64,000 bases of DNA, taken from NCBI GenBank assembly GCA_018261955.1, contig JAGTRK010000004.1, positions 306,133 to 370,132 of the forward strand. Direction: 5' to 3'. This DNA is from Burkholderiaceae bacterium. GTDB taxonomy: Bacteria; Pseudomonadota; Gammaproteobacteria; Burkholderiales; Burkholderiaceae. Below, piece by piece: positions 10,006-20,034 of this stretch (position 1 is its first letter; each line of letters opens with the position of its first letter). Under the pieces are notes generated by a model, which did not search any database, was not told the origin of the DNA, and saw only the letters and a list, made by a program, of their open reading frames with translations. The translations under genes were made by a program, and so were the position numbers.

Positions 10006-10830
10006 TTAAGTCGCATCCCGAAATGCCGCGGCAATTTCCGCCTGACGGCGTTTTTCACGTTTTTGCATCCAAATACTGCCTGAAATCAATACAAACGACA
10101 CCACAAACACAATCATCGCACCCAATGCCACAACCACAGGTTTTGTGCCTTGGCGTGAGTAGTTCATAATCACATTCGGCAAGGTTTGTACGCCAGGACC
10201 TTTCAGGAACTCGGCAATCACCACATCATCAAATGAAATGGTGAATACCAGCAGAGCCGCCGACATCAAGGATTGCGCAATCATCGGCAAAGTGACCAAG
10301 AAAAACACCTGTAGCGGACGCGCACCCAAATCCAAGGCCGCTTCCTCATACGTGAGCGACAACTCGGATAAGCGCGCTTTAATCACCACCGAGGCATACG
10401 CCGCACCGAGCAAGGTGTGACCAAGCACGATGGTCCAGTACGCCCCGCCTTCGACATGAAACAGGTCCTTGAACACAATCAGTAAGGACAAACCGAGCAC
10501 CACTTCGGGCATCACCAACGGCGTGTTTGCCATACCTGAAAACAAAGTTTTACCGACAAAGCCACGGTAACGCACCAAGACAAAGGCAATCAACGTACCA
10601 ATCACCACCGATAAAACCGCGGTAATCGCCGCCACACGCAATGAAGCAAACAGTCCGTCAATCACTTGTTGGTTTTGGAACAAGTCCGCGTAGTTGTCTA
10701 AGGTAAAACCATTCCAGCGTGTCGGACGACCTTCATTGAACGAGAAAATCACCAAGACAATAATCGGCAAGTATAAAAACAGATACACCAAAGTCATCCA
10801 CGAACGAGAAAACCATTTGAAGTTTTTCAT
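10006..10830 (-). CDS. potI: Putrescine ABC transporter permease PotI
   Basis: A 274-residue inner-membrane permease of the spermidine/putrescine ABC importer. It has about six hydrophobic helices. The EAALDLGARPLQVFFLVTLP segment is the EAA loop that docks on PotG. The start overlaps the potH stop (ATGA), showing translational coupling. PotI-type subunits pair with PotH in a heterodimeric channel. The gene order potF-G-H-I matches putrescine-specific systems of E. coli and Pseudomonas (spuEFGH type). Confidence 0.9.
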   Translation of the reverse strand: MKNFKWFSRSWMTLVYLFLYLPIIVLVIFSFNEGRPTRWNGFTLDNYADLFQNQQVIDGLFASLRVAAITAVLSVVIGTLIAFVLVRYRGFVGKTLFSGMANTPLVMPEVVLGLSLLIVFKDLFHVEGGAYWTIVLGHTLLGAAYASVVIKARLSELSLTYEEAALDLGARPLQVFFLVTLPMIAQSLMSAALLVFTISFDDVVIAEFLKGPGVQTLPNVIMNYSRQGTKPVVVALGAMIVFVVSFVLISGSIWMQKREKRRQAEIAAAFRDAT

Positions 10831-11735
10831 TTGATTTCTCCTTGTGCCGCATCTTGGTATTTATTGAGAAACATCATCGGCACAACCACCAGTACAATAA
10901 TTGAAATTGCCAATGCCGATGCCAACGGCCAATCGTTGTTTTGGAAATATTCGCCCGCCAGTACACGCCCAATCATCAAGGTATCTGCACCACCCAACAA
11001 CTGCGGAATCACGTATTCACCGACACATGGGATAAACACGAGCAACATCCCTGCAATAATCCCAGCCTTGGACAAAGGCACAGTCACAAGAAAAAAGGTT
11101 TTTAATGGGGTAGAGCCCAAATCTGCTGCCGCTTCCCAATAACGCACATCGATTTTTGACAAGGTTGAATACAAGGGCAAAATCATAAATGGAATGTACA
11201 CATATACCATGCCAAACAACAGTGAAAACGAGTTGTTCATCAGATGCAAATCCTCGGTGATTAAACCCATCGCTTTGAGCGAGCCGCTCAAAGTGGTGGC
11301 AATGATTCCAGAGTCATTGAACAACACTTTAATCGCATATACACGAATCAACATGGACACCCAAAACGGCAGCATCACAAACAACAACAAGGTCGGTTGC
11401 TTCTCTTGTGGCGCGCGCGCCATAAAGTATGCGAACGGATAACCAATCAGCAAACACAACAACGCAGTGACACCTGCATAGTAAATTGACGAGAGGTATG
11501 CCGAGCGATACGTTCCACCTTTAATGACATCATCTAAAATCGGTGTGTAATTGTCTTTAAAAAACCAACCGCCATCACGGTAAATCGGCAAATAACCACC
11601 ACCCTGAACCATCTCCGAGATACTCACACTGAGTAAATATAAAAACGGTATCATCAACATCAGCATCAGCCACAAGTACGGTGCGCCAATCACCCACCAT
11701 TTACCCCAACGGGTTTTGAGTACATTTTTTTTCAT
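10827..11735 (-). CDS. potH: Putrescine ABC transporter permease PotH
   Basis: A 302-residue membrane permease, partner of PotI. The EAA loop is EAAADLGSTPLKTFFLVTVP, and six hydrophobic helices are apparent. The ATG at 11735 is favoured because GGAGGA lies five to ten bases upstream; a TTG four codons earlier is unlikely. The potG stop is 12 bases upstream, so potGHI are one operon. Confidence 0.9.
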   Translation of the reverse strand: MKKNVLKTRWGKWWVIGAPYLWLMLMLMIPFLYLLSVSISEMVQGGGYLPIYRDGGWFFKDNYTPILDDVIKGGTYRSAYLSSIYYAGVTALLCLLIGYPFAYFMARAPQEKQPTLLLFVMLPFWVSMLIRVYAIKVLFNDSGIIATTLSGSLKAMGLITEDLHLMNNSFSLLFGMVYVYIPFMILPLYSTLSKIDVRYWEAAADLGSTPLKTFFLVTVPLSKAGIIAGMLLVFIPCVGEYVIPQLLGGADTLMIGRVLAGEYFQNNDWPLASALAISIIVLVVVPMMFLNKYQDAAQGEIK

Positions 11736-11747
11736 GGTGTCCTCCAA

Positions 11748-12872
11748 TCAGTATGAAGGTGCGACAGGTACAATCGCAGTCGGTGGCCAAAACACATAAA
11801 CCTGATCACCCCAAGTGAAGCGCTCACCTGCGTACCGTTCAGAATTTTCGTACTGCACTTTAAGCACGCGCCCCGTGCCGTTCAAGCGCACATGGTAAAT
11901 GGTGTCCGAACCAAAATAAATCACCTCGGTCACTTCACCTTGACACTGATTGCCCCGTTGATTGGGCGCGGTTTTCGATAGTTCCATCTTTTCAGGGCGA
12001 ATCGCTACCGAATACTTCATACCTTTTTCACCTGCCATACCGCGGGGCAAAATATGCAGTGCGTCTTCGGTTTGAATCTCGGCGCGCGTCGGCTCATCGA
12101 CCACGATTTCACCGCCTTTGAACAAATTGACATTGCCAATAAAGTCCGCAACAAATTCGGTACGCGGCGTTTCATACACTTCTGAGGGCGAACCGACTTG
12201 TAATAATTGCCCATTGCTCATCACCGCAATACGCGATGCCATGGTCATGGCTTCTTCTTGATCGTGCGTCACCATCACACAGGTCACACCGACTTTCTCG
12301 ATAATATTCACGAGTTCAATTTGGGTTTCCTCACGCAATTTTTTATCCAAAGCACCGAGTGGTTCATCTAGCAAAAGCAAATTCGGTTGCTTGACCAAAC
12401 TGCGCGCCAATGCCACCCGTTGCTGTTGCCCCCCTGAGAGTTGATGCGGTTTGCGTTTGGCAAACTTGGTCAACTGTGTGAGTTTGAGCACATCATCGAC
12501 ACGTTGGGCAATTTCGGCTTTGGCGATTTTTTCACGGCGCAGGCCAAAAGCAATGTTGTCCCAAACATTCAAATGCGGGAATAATGCATAGGATTGGAAC
12601 ATCATGTTGATGGGTCGCTCATACGGCGGGATTTTTGAAATATCCTCGCCCTTGAGCAAAATCTTCCCCGAAGTGGGCAACTCAAAGCCCGCCAACATTC
12701 TGAGCAAAGTCGATTTGCCACAACCTGAACTGCCGAGCAAAGCAAAAATCTCACCTTTGGCAATGTCAATCGATACGTTGTTCACAGCGGCGTGGTCGCC
12801 AAATTTTTTGACCACATTTTGTATGCTCAGATACGGTGCGTCGTTATCTGCGGAGGGTATGTGTTCAGCCAT
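11748..12872 (-). CDS. potG: Putrescine ABC transporter ATPase PotG
   Basis: A 374-residue ATP-binding subunit. Walker [10 protein letters not shown] lies at residues 47-55, followed by the signature LSGGQQQR and Walker [13 protein letters not shown]. The C-terminal ~120 residues form a TOBE-like regulatory domain, typical of PotG/PotA. The start at 12872 is chosen for the AAAGGAG site; the frame extends 20 codons upstream without a binding site. It powers PotHI-mediated uptake of putrescine bound by PotF. Confidence 0.92.
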   Translation of the reverse strand: MAEHIPSADNDAPYLSIQNVVKKFGDHAAVNNVSIDIAKGEIFALLGSSGCGKSTLLRMLAGFELPTSGKILLKGEDISKIPPYERPINMMFQSYALFPHLNVWDNIAFGLRREKIAKAEIAQRVDDVLKLTQLTKFAKRKPHQLSGGQQQRVALARSLVKQPNLLLLDEPLGALDKKLREETQIELVNIIEKVGVTCVMVTHDQEEAMTMASRIAVMSNGQLLQVGSPSEVYETPRTEFVADFIGNVNLFKGGEIVVDEPTRAEIQTEDALHILPRGMAGEKGMKYSVAIRPEKMELSKTAPNQRGNQCQGEVTEVIYFGSDTIYHVRLNGTGRVLKVQYENSERYAGERFTWGDQVYVFWPPTAIVPVAPSY

Positions 12873-13032
12873 TGTGTGCTCCTTTGGGGTGACGGGTTTA
12901 CCCATCTTTGTGGTTGTGTGGACAATGCCCACTCTAAAATAAACCAGTTTCGCTCATGCTTTTTCTGTAAGCAAAGCGCGCGATGACACATCCATTGTAT
13001 AAGTGGAACGATTGCATCGAACGGTTTTTATT

Positions 13033-13070
13033 AAAAAAACCCTTGCCAACGACATTCGACAAGGGTTTTT
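13033..13070 (-). terminator. Intrinsic terminator between potF and potG
   Basis: Stem AAAACCCTTG / CAAGGGTTTT, with A- and T-runs on either side. It lies immediately downstream of potF. Placement between the binding protein and the rest of the transporter suggests partial termination that makes PotF more abundant than PotGHI, as is common for ABC importers. Confidence 0.8.
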
Positions 13071-13084
13071 CTACACGTTTTTAA

Positions 13085-14245
13085 TTATTTACCAGTTTTG
13101 AATACGCGGAATGCATCATTCATTGCGCGTACTGCGGCTTGGTCAGAAGGTAAGCGACGCGGAGCCATCGTGGCTAAATTTTCTGCTGATAAGAAAATGG
13201 TTTTATTGTCAGCCATTTTTTTATCAACCAATCCTTGATCCAGTGCGGCTTTATTCGCCACCGCATAGCCCAACTCGTTGGTAATGCTGGCAGCGTTTTT
13301 CGGATCCAGCGTGAAGTTCAACCACGCATACGCTTGGTCAATATTTTTCGCATCTGCGGTAACCGCCATGGTGTCAAAGAACACAATCCCACCATGACCC
13401 AACAGCACCTTGATGTCGCTCGTGCCTGCACGCTCTGCCGCCATATTCACGTCACCTGACCACGCCAAGAACACACACAAGTTACCATCGGCGATTTCGT
13501 TCACCACAGATGAATCACCAAATTTGCGCACGTCCTTGCGCACGGTTTTCAACATATCCAAAGCAGCAGTATAGTCAGCAACATTGTTGCTCGAAGCATC
13601 TTTACCGATGTATTGCAAAGCCGCAGGCATGATTTCTGAGGGTGAATCCAGCATGAAAATACCACACTGTTTGAGTTTTGAGGTGTATTCAGGTTTGAAC
13701 ACCAAATCAAATGGATTCTCAGGCATCGGCATATCGCCCAAAGCTTTTTTCACTTTGGCTTCATTGATGCCCACGCCCGTGAAACCCCACGCCCAAGGAA
13801 TCAAATAATCGTTGTTCGGGTCCATTTTTGCGATTTGCGCCATCAATGCAGGATCAAGGTTTTTATAGTTAGGAATTTTGGATTTATCTAATTTCAGGAA
13901 CTTACCTTGCTTGATTTGCATTTCAGCAAATGCGGCACCCGGTACCACCACATCATACCCTGAGTTACCTGCAATCAATTTGGCATTCAAAGCCTCATCG
14001 GTTTCAAAGGTGTCGTAGTTAACTTTCACCCCCACTTCTTTGGTAAAGTTCTCAACGTATTTTTCAGGAATGTATTCCACCCAGTTAAATACATTGACTT
14101 CACCTGTGAGTTTGACTGGCGCAGTTGCGCCCGCTGCGGCAGGGGCTTCTGCGGGTTTGGCGGCTTCTTTTGAACCACCGCAAGCGGCCAATGCCAAGGC
14201 GGCAAAGACGGTTAAACCAAAGTGTTGTAACGATTTCAATTTCAT
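13085..14245 (-). CDS. potF: Putrescine-binding protein PotF, predicted lipoprotein
   Basis: A 386-residue periplasmic polyamine-binding protein of the PotD/PotF family. It has the family's NVFNVVEYI-like start (here NVFNWVEYIPEKYV), followed by the DTFETDEALNAKL and GYDVVVPGA segments. The N-terminus MKLKSLQHFGLTVFAALALAACGG has a lipobox (LAAC, C22), and the mature start is Ala/Pro-rich (residues 24-40). This predicts lipid anchoring, whereas E. coli PotF is soluble. The start at 14245 is preceded by GGGAG. It is first in the potFGHI set. Confidence 0.9.
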   Translation of the reverse strand: MKLKSLQHFGLTVFAALALAACGGSKEAAKPAEAPAAAGATAPVKLTGEVNVFNWVEYIPEKYVENFTKEVGVKVNYDTFETDEALNAKLIAGNSGYDVVVPGAAFAEMQIKQGKFLKLDKSKIPNYKNLDPALMAQIAKMDPNNDYLIPWAWGFTGVGINEAKVKKALGDMPMPENPFDLVFKPEYTSKLKQCGIFMLDSPSEIMPAALQYIGKDASSNNVADYTAALDMLKTVRKDVRKFGDSSVVNEIADGNLCVFLAWSGDVNMAAERAGTSDIKVLLGHGGIVFFDTMAVTADAKNIDQAYAWLNFTLDPKNAASITNELGYAVANKAALDQGLVDKKMADNKTIFLSAENLATMAPRRLPSDQAAVRAMNDAFRVFKTGK

Positions 14246-14432
14246 GGGAGTCTCCAATGTGAAAGTAAGCGAAATACAATGCATTCATCAAAAATTCAAG
14301 TCACTATTTTATCGAATGCGCGTGCTGTATTTTGCACCAATTTTGTACAAAATTCACCATTTGTACGCTTTTTTAGTTATTTAATTTAAAACAAGGTAGG
14401 GACAGCATTATGTGCAGTCCCCAAGCGATGAT

Positions 14433-15821
14433 TTACACCAAACCCTTGGCTTGCAAATCAATCAAGGTGGCATCCAAAGCTTTACGCGCCAAACGCACCA
14501 ACTCATCAATTTCTGCATGGGTAATCACCATCGGTGGCGCAATAATCATGCGATCACCGACCGCACGCATCACTAAGCCATTGCCAAAACAATGCCCGCG
14601 ACAAATCATCCCCACCGCATCATTCGGATTGAAACGCTCGCCTGTGGTTTTGTTTTTCAAAATTTCCAACCCCGCCACCAAGCCAAATGCGCGTGCATCT
14701 GCTACCAACGGATGGTCGTTCAAAGACTCGAATTTTTCTTTCAAATACGGTGCAGTGTCATTTTTGACTTTATTGACAATGTCCAACTCTTGCATGAGTT
14801 TGATGTTTGCAATCGCCACTGCACAAGCCACTGGATGACCTGAGTAGGTGTAACCGTGGTTGAATTCACCACCTTCCTCAATCAGTACTTTTGCCACACG
14901 CTCACCCACGAGCACACCGCCCAACGGAATGTAACCCGAAGTCACGCCTTTGGCAAAAGTAATTAAATCAGGTTTAAAGCCCATGGTTTCGCAGCCGAAC
15001 CACGTGCCCAAACGCCCAAAACCGCAAATCACCTCATCGGAAATAATCAAAACGCCGTATTTATCGCAAATCCGTTGGATTTCTGGCCAATAGGTTTTCG
15101 GCGGCACAATCACACCGCCTGCCCCTTGCACAGGTTCGCCGATGAATGCTGCGACTTTATCCGCGCCGATTTCAAGTATTTTATCTTCTAACCAACCCGC
15201 GGCAATCATGCCAAATTCGTCCTCGGACACGCCCAGTTTCATACCGTTGTCACGGTAATAGGGTTGATCAATATGCACAATCCCAGGAATCGGCAAATCG
15301 CCCTGCTCGTGCATCCCAATCATACCGCCCAACGATGCGCCCGCAACGGTTGAGCCATGATAGCCATTGATGCGACTGATGATGGTTTTGCGTTGTGGCT
15401 GACCTTTGACATCCCAATAACGACGCACCATGCGCAGATTGGTGTCATTGGACTCTGAACCTGAACTGCTGTAAAACACATGACTGAATCCTGCTGGCGC
15501 AACCTCCGACAGCAATTTTGCCAATTCAACCGATGGTGGCGTGGTGGTGTTGAAAAAACTATTATAAAACGGCAAGGTGGTCATCTGCTCAGTCGCAGCA
15601 TCAATTAAGGATTTTTGACCATAGCCCATGTTCACACACCACAGGCCACTCATCGCATCGAGGATTTTCGCGCCGTTGCTGTCATACACATAGATGCCTT
15701 CGCCATGCGTGATGATGCGTGCGCCGCGCGATGCCAAGGATTTGGTGTCGGTGAATGGGTGCATAAAATGCGCTGAATCTTGCTTTTGCAATTCTTGGGT
15801 ATTGTAATTTTTTTGAGTCAT
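14433..15821 (-). CDS. spuC: Putrescine-pyruvate aminotransferase, SpuC-like
   Basis: A 462-residue class III PLP aminotransferase. The PLP lysine is K291 in FAKGVTSGYIPLGG, with DEV at 262-264, GSESND at 121-126 and NGYHGST near 152. The N-terminal SAHFMHPFTD motif is typical of SpuC/putrescine and beta-alanine-pyruvate transaminases. It would transfer the amino group of putrescine (or GABA) to pyruvate. Position between puuA and potF supports a polyamine role, and it may replace PuuE. It starts with AGGAGAAATAA before the ATG. Confidence 0.87.
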   Translation of the reverse strand: MTQKNYNTQELQKQDSAHFMHPFTDTKSLASRGARIITHGEGIYVYDSNGAKILDAMSGLWCVNMGYGQKSLIDAATEQMTTLPFYNSFFNTTTPPSVELAKLLSEVAPAGFSHVFYSSSGSESNDTNLRMVRRYWDVKGQPQRKTIISRINGYHGSTVAGASLGGMIGMHEQGDLPIPGIVHIDQPYYRDNGMKLGVSEDEFGMIAAGWLEDKILEIGADKVAAFIGEPVQGAGGVIVPPKTYWPEIQRICDKYGVLIISDEVICGFGRLGTWFGCETMGFKPDLITFAKGVTSGYIPLGGVLVGERVAKVLIEEGGEFNHGYTYSGHPVACAVAIANIKLMQELDIVNKVKNDTAPYLKEKFESLNDHPLVADARAFGLVAGLEILKNKTTGERFNPNDAVGMICRGHCFGNGLVMRAVGDRMIIAPPMVITHAEIDELVRLARKALDATLIDLQAKGLV

Positions 15822-15894
15822 TTATTTCTCCTATCGCCCGTATATTGGGGGTTTTACATTAATCTATCTGCTCGCAACAAGACGCACTTAAAAT

Positions 15895-17262
15895 TTATAC
15901 TGACAACAATAAATTCTCCCGCTCCCACGGGCTAATCACTTTCATAAACTCTTCAAACTCAGCATCTTTAACTTGGATGTACAAATTGACAAATTCCTCA
16001 CCGAGCACTTCGTGCAGTTCTGGGCATTCGTCCAAGGCTTTGAGTGCTTCGCCCAAACTGCGTGGCAATTCAAAATCCAAGCCATTGATTGCGCCAAAGG
16101 TTTCTGCGGAGGGCTCAATTTTATTTTTCATACCCAAGTAGCCACACGCCAAAGTCACCGCCAAAGCCACATATGGATTGGCATCCGAACCGACAATGCG
16201 GTTCTCGACACGGCGTGCTTGCGCAGGGGCATTCGGCACGCGCAGTCCCACAGTGCGGTTGTCACGCCCCCATTGGACATTGATCGGTGCGGCGGTGTGT
16301 TTGGAAATTCGGCGGTATGAATTCACATACGGTGCAACCAGTGCCATTGCCATCGGCATGTATTTTTGCAATCCGCCGATGTAATGCAAGAACATCTCCG
16401 ACTGCTCGCCATTGTCTTTGCTGAAAATATTTTTACCCGTGCTCAAATCCAAAATCGATTGGTGAATGTGCATCGCTGAGCCAGGTTCATCCTGCATCGG
16501 TTTTGCCATAAATGTAGCAAAGACATCGTGACGAATTGCCGCTTCGCGCAAAGTACGCTTAAAGAAAAATACTTTATCCGCTAAATCCAAAGGCTTACCG
16601 TGCAAGAAGTTAATCTCCATCTGCCCCGCACCCGCTTCGTGAATCAAGGTGTCCACGTCCAAATCCATCGCTTCGGTGTAGTCGTAAATATCTTCAAACA
16701 AAGGATCAAATTCATTGACCGCATCAATGCTGTAGGCTTGACGACCCGCTTCACGACGACCATTACGCCCAATCGGTGGAATCAACAATTGATTCGGATC
16801 GGTGTTTTTACTCACCAAATAAAATTCCAATTCAGGTGCGACAATCGGCTCCCAACCTTCTTTGGCATACAAAGCCTCCACACGGCGCAACACCGAACGC
16901 GGCGCAAATTGCACCAGCGTACCATCGGATTTAAAGCAGTCGTGCAAGACCTGAGCGGTGGCATCCTGCGCCCAAGGCACGAGGCGCACGGTGGTCGGAT
17001 CGGGACGCAGTTCCATATCGTTATCAGTCGGCGCAATAATCGAGTCGAACATTTCCGAACTCGGATATTCGCCCGTCACGGTCGAGCCGAAAATCGCTTC
17101 GGGTAAGCGCATGCCTTTTTCTTCGGAGAATTTATTACGCGGTAAAATTTTGCCGCGCGCCACGCCCGTCAGGTCAGGAACCAAGCATTCAATCTCAGTC
17201 ACTCGGTTTTCATCCAACCAACGTTCCATTTCATTGAATGTAGTAAATTTTTGAAAAGTCAT
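15895..17262 (-). CDS. puuA: Gamma-glutamylputrescine synthetase (glutamine-synthetase fold)
   Basis: A 455-residue glutamine synthetase-like ligase. It carries the beta-grasp N-terminus (TEIECLVPDLTGVARGKI) and the catalytic signatures ELEFYLV, GAGQMEINFLHG, HIHQSI, and NRTVGLRVP. PuuA ligates glutamate to putrescine using ATP, the first step of the Puu route. It lacks the adenylylation-loop tyrosine context of GlnA, and the gene stands between puuD and spuC. The family also has SpuI-type members that act on other polyamines, so the exact amine is inferred from the neighbours. Confidence 0.88.
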   Translation of the reverse strand: MTFQKFTTFNEMERWLDENRVTEIECLVPDLTGVARGKILPRNKFSEEKGMRLPEAIFGSTVTGEYPSSEMFDSIIAPTDNDMELRPDPTTVRLVPWAQDATAQVLHDCFKSDGTLVQFAPRSVLRRVEALYAKEGWEPIVAPELEFYLVSKNTDPNQLLIPPIGRNGRREAGRQAYSIDAVNEFDPLFEDIYDYTEAMDLDVDTLIHEAGAGQMEINFLHGKPLDLADKVFFFKRTLREAAIRHDVFATFMAKPMQDEPGSAMHIHQSILDLSTGKNIFSKDNGEQSEMFLHYIGGLQKYMPMAMALVAPYVNSYRRISKHTAAPINVQWGRDNRTVGLRVPNAPAQARRVENRIVGSDANPYVALAVTLACGYLGMKNKIEPSAETFGAINGLDFELPRSLGEALKALDECPELHEVLGEEFVNLYIQVKDAEFEEFMKVISPWERENLLLSV

Positions 17263-17315
17263 TTTGAGCCTCTTATCTATTTTGCATTTGTAATCATTCT
17301 AATTGGAAACACCAT

Positions 17316-18149
17316 TCATTCATCGTTGCACGAGCCGTCATTTCTCAGCCGCGTCCGTCGATAATCCCGATACTCACGGCAGGCATCGCCAAACGCTGCA
17401 AAAATCGCCACTGAATCAGGGTTGTTGAGCATTTGCCATTCGGGATGCCACTGCACCGCCCAGCCAAAACTATGATGCGAACTGATGCGAAATGCCTCAA
17501 CCAAACCATCAGGCGCGTAGGCTTCTGCGGTCAAGCCATCACCCAAACGCTTGATGCCCTGCCCATGAATCGAGTTGACCATCATTTCTGATTTACCCAA
17601 TAACTGCGCTAACTCGCCATGTTCAACCAAATGCACGGGATGCGCCACGCTGTACTGCGATTCTACGGTCGCGTTTTTATCCTCGCGGTGGTCGTTCAAT
17701 CCAACCACGTCGTGCACCGCTTGATGCAACGTGCCACCAAAGGCAACATTGATTTCTTGAAATCCACGACAGACACCCAAAATAGGAATACCACGCGCCA
17801 CCGCTTGTTTAACCAAAGGAATCGTCACCTCATCGCGAAACACATCCTGCGGCAAATGCGGCTGGCTGATGGTTTCGCCGTATAACTCAGCGTTGACATT
17901 CGAAGGCGAGCCCGATAAAAATATGCCGTCCGCCATGTCGAGTAAGACCTCAATGTCCATCTCCGCACCCATCGCAGGGATAAACAAAGTGGTGCATTGT
18001 GCCCCATAAAACACCGCGTCGGCGTATTTGCGTTGCACCGTGTGCGCCGCGTGTACGCCCACTTGGTTGCTACAAGCGGGAATCAGCACAATGGCTGAAC
18101 GCCGATGTTCACGTGGCAATGTCAACGTTTGTTCAGACCCACCGCTCAT
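17316..18149 (-). CDS. puuD: Gamma-glutamyl-GABA hydrolase (class I amidotransferase-like, C26)
   Basis: A 277-residue peptidase C26 enzyme that releases GABA from gamma-glutamyl-GABA. The nucleophile is C127 in GVCRGFQE and the catalytic His is H235 in VQWHPEW. The FGGTLHQAVHDV segment is typical of PuuD. It is the first gene of the minus-strand regulon and is divergent from the MocR regulator, with AGAAGGGA before the ATG. Confidence 0.9.
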   Translation of the reverse strand: MSGGSEQTLTLPREHRRSAIVLIPACSNQVGVHAAHTVQRKYADAVFYGAQCTTLFIPAMGAEMDIEVLLDMADGIFLSGSPSNVNAELYGETISQPHLPQDVFRDEVTIPLVKQAVARGIPILGVCRGFQEINVAFGGTLHQAVHDVVGLNDHREDKNATVESQYSVAHPVHLVEHGELAQLLGKSEMMVNSIHGQGIKRLGDGLTAEAYAPDGLVEAFRISSHHSFGWAVQWHPEWQMLNNPDSVAIFAAFGDACREYRDYRRTRLRNDGSCNDE

Positions 18150-18422
18150 GTCAATCCCTTCTCATATAATTCAGTATAGTGTAGCGCAGACCAAGTCAGT
18201 AGCACCACTTAGCCAATCTCATTCGAGCCAATGTGTTGCCGTGATTGCTGGCATTATCCATCATTTACACCTACATGGTTTTATCTATCTTGCGTGTGTG
18301 CGTCCATTTTTGTGCAAAATTATTGAATTGATGCACACAAGAGCAGCCATTTTGGTTAGAATTTGCCTATAAAATACAAATACAACGCAAACCATTTTCA
18401 ATGGTTGCAACAGGAGAACATC
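18150..18422. promoter_or_regulatory. Divergent regulatory region between puuD and the MocR-type regulator
   Basis: A 273-base gap between divergent starts, the only point where the putrescine regulon and its probable regulator share control sequence. On the minus strand a TATACT-like -10 lies about 20 bases before puuD. On the plus strand, TATAAA lies about 50 bases before the regulator start. No clear operator repeat could be assigned by eye. Confidence 0.5.
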
Positions 18423-19937
18423 ATGCGACGCACACCTTTAGCAGAACTGCTGCAAAACGAACTCGAACGACAAGACTTTCACCCACGCTTACCCGGTTAC
18501 AAGCGCGTGTATGAAGCCATCCGCAGTGCGATTGTCAATCGCCGCTTGCCTGCTGGTTCTAAACTGCCCAGCTCGCGTGATTTGGCACGCGAACTTTCCG
18601 CCTCACGCAATATGATTGTTGCGGCGTATGACCAATTGCAAGCCGAGGGTTATGTCAGCAGCCAAACAGGCAGTGGCACGTATGTCACCGATGTCTTGCC
18701 CGATGGCATGTCGGACAGTTATGTATTTAACGCGCCGAGCGCAACAAGCGACACATGCCCCCACAATGACTCGGTTATTTTGTCACAACGCGGTCTGCGC
18801 CTCACACGCGAGCAGGGTTATGTCGCCTACGAGGTACAGCCTTTGGCATTGTCGGGCAAAATGGATTTGCTCAATTTCCCTGTCAAAACATGGCAACGCG
18901 TCCAAAATCAAATCTGGCGGCGCGAAGATGTGGCGCTGTACGACTATGACAGCAATGGCGGCTACGCACCTTTGAAAAAAGCCGTGGCAGATTATTTGCG
19001 CATCAGCCGTGGCGTGGTGCTCGACCCTGAGCAGGTGTTGATTACTGCGGGCACGCAGCAATCGCTTGACCTAATCAGCCGCATGTTGGCTGACCAAGGC
19101 GACATCGCTTGGGTTGAAAATCCCTGCTACTGGGGCGCGTGGAGTTCATTTTATGCCAACGACTTGGAGATACGCCCAATTCATGTCGATCACGAAGGCA
19201 TGAGTCCAACTGCTGAAGACTTTGCTTCACCCGCGCCCAAATTTGTCTACATCACCCCGTCGCACCAATACCCAACGGGTGCCATCATGTCGCTCGCACG
19301 TCGCCGTCAACTCATTGACTATGCCCAGCAGTCAGGCGCGTGGTTGTTGGAGGATGATTACGACAGTGAATTTCGTTACTCGGGTCGCCCGATTGCCTCT
19401 TTGCAAGGTTTGGCGCATGAATCAGGCATTGGGCGCATCCTGTACATGGGCACGTTTTCCAAAGTCATGTTCCCAGGGGTGAAATTGTCGTATTTGGTCT
19501 TGCCCAAAGCCTTGATTGAACCGTTCAAAACTGCTCTGTACGATTTGTACCGCCCAGGACAGTTGCATTTACAAGCGAGTTTGGCAGAGTTTATTGAGCA
19601 AGGCCATTTCACCACCCACATCCGCCGTTTGCGCCAAGCCTATGCGCAAAGGCGCACCATACTGTTGGCAGTGCTCAACAAAACCCTCGCGCATAAAGTC
19701 GAGCAAATGATTGATGATGCGGGTCTGCATTTGGTGGTCAAATTACCTGCTCACATCGATGATGTCGAAGTCGCCAATCGCTGCCATTCCGAAGGGGTTT
19801 CCGTCAAACCGTTGTCACGTTATTATATTGGCACGACCGATATGCGCGGCTTGGTGGTGGGATTCGCTTATGTCGATGCGAGTGACTTGGTGACTTGTGG
19901 GCAACGTTTGGGGCAGGTGTTACAAGAGTATTTGTAA
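18423..19937 (+). CDS. MocR/PdxR-family regulator (GntR DNA-binding plus aminotransferase domain)
   Basis: A 504-residue transcription factor. Residues 25-90 form a GntR winged helix (GSKLPSSRDLARELSASRNM, then AEGYVSSQTGSGTYV). Residues 120-500 form a type I aminotransferase-like domain that binds PLP, with the conserved lysine K347 in YMGTFSKVMFPG and EDDYDSEFRY at 310-319. Start 18423 has AGGAG upstream; the 20-codon extension to 18363 lacks one. The divergent position next to puuD suggests it controls the putrescine genes, as related regulators do for GABA and polyamine catabolism. The ligand is inferred, not seen. Confidence 0.88.
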   Translation: MRRTPLAELLQNELERQDFHPRLPGYKRVYEAIRSAIVNRRLPAGSKLPSSRDLARELSASRNMIVAAYDQLQAEGYVSSQTGSGTYVTDVLPDGMSDSYVFNAPSATSDTCPHNDSVILSQRGLRLTREQGYVAYEVQPLALSGKMDLLNFPVKTWQRVQNQIWRREDVALYDYDSNGGYAPLKKAVADYLRISRGVVLDPEQVLITAGTQQSLDLISRMLADQGDIAWVENPCYWGAWSSFYANDLEIRPIHVDHEGMSPTAEDFASPAPKFVYITPSHQYPTGAIMSLARRRQLIDYAQQSGAWLLEDDYDSEFRYSGRPIASLQGLAHESGIGRILYMGTFSKVMFPGVKLSYLVLPKALIEPFKTALYDLYRPGQLHLQASLAEFIEQGHFTTHIRRLRQAYAQRRTILLAVLNKTLAHKVEQMIDDAGLHLVVKLPAHIDDVEVANRCHSEGVSVKPLSRYYIGTTDMRGLVVGFAYVDASDLVTCGQRLGQVLQEYL

Positions 19938-19982
19938 TTCAAACACCATACCTTGGTGTACAAAACCCCCACTGGCACATTA

Positions 19983-20013
19983 AAAAACCCGCTGACTCAT
20001 CGCGGGGTTTTTA
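19983..20013. terminator. Bidirectional intrinsic terminator
   Basis: AAAAACCCGC-tgactcat-CGCGGGGTTTTTAA: GC-rich stem with A-run and T-run. It lies between the convergent MocR gene and ccoH. Confidence 0.85.
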
Positions 20014-20034
20014 ATCTCGGTACATTCAATGCGT

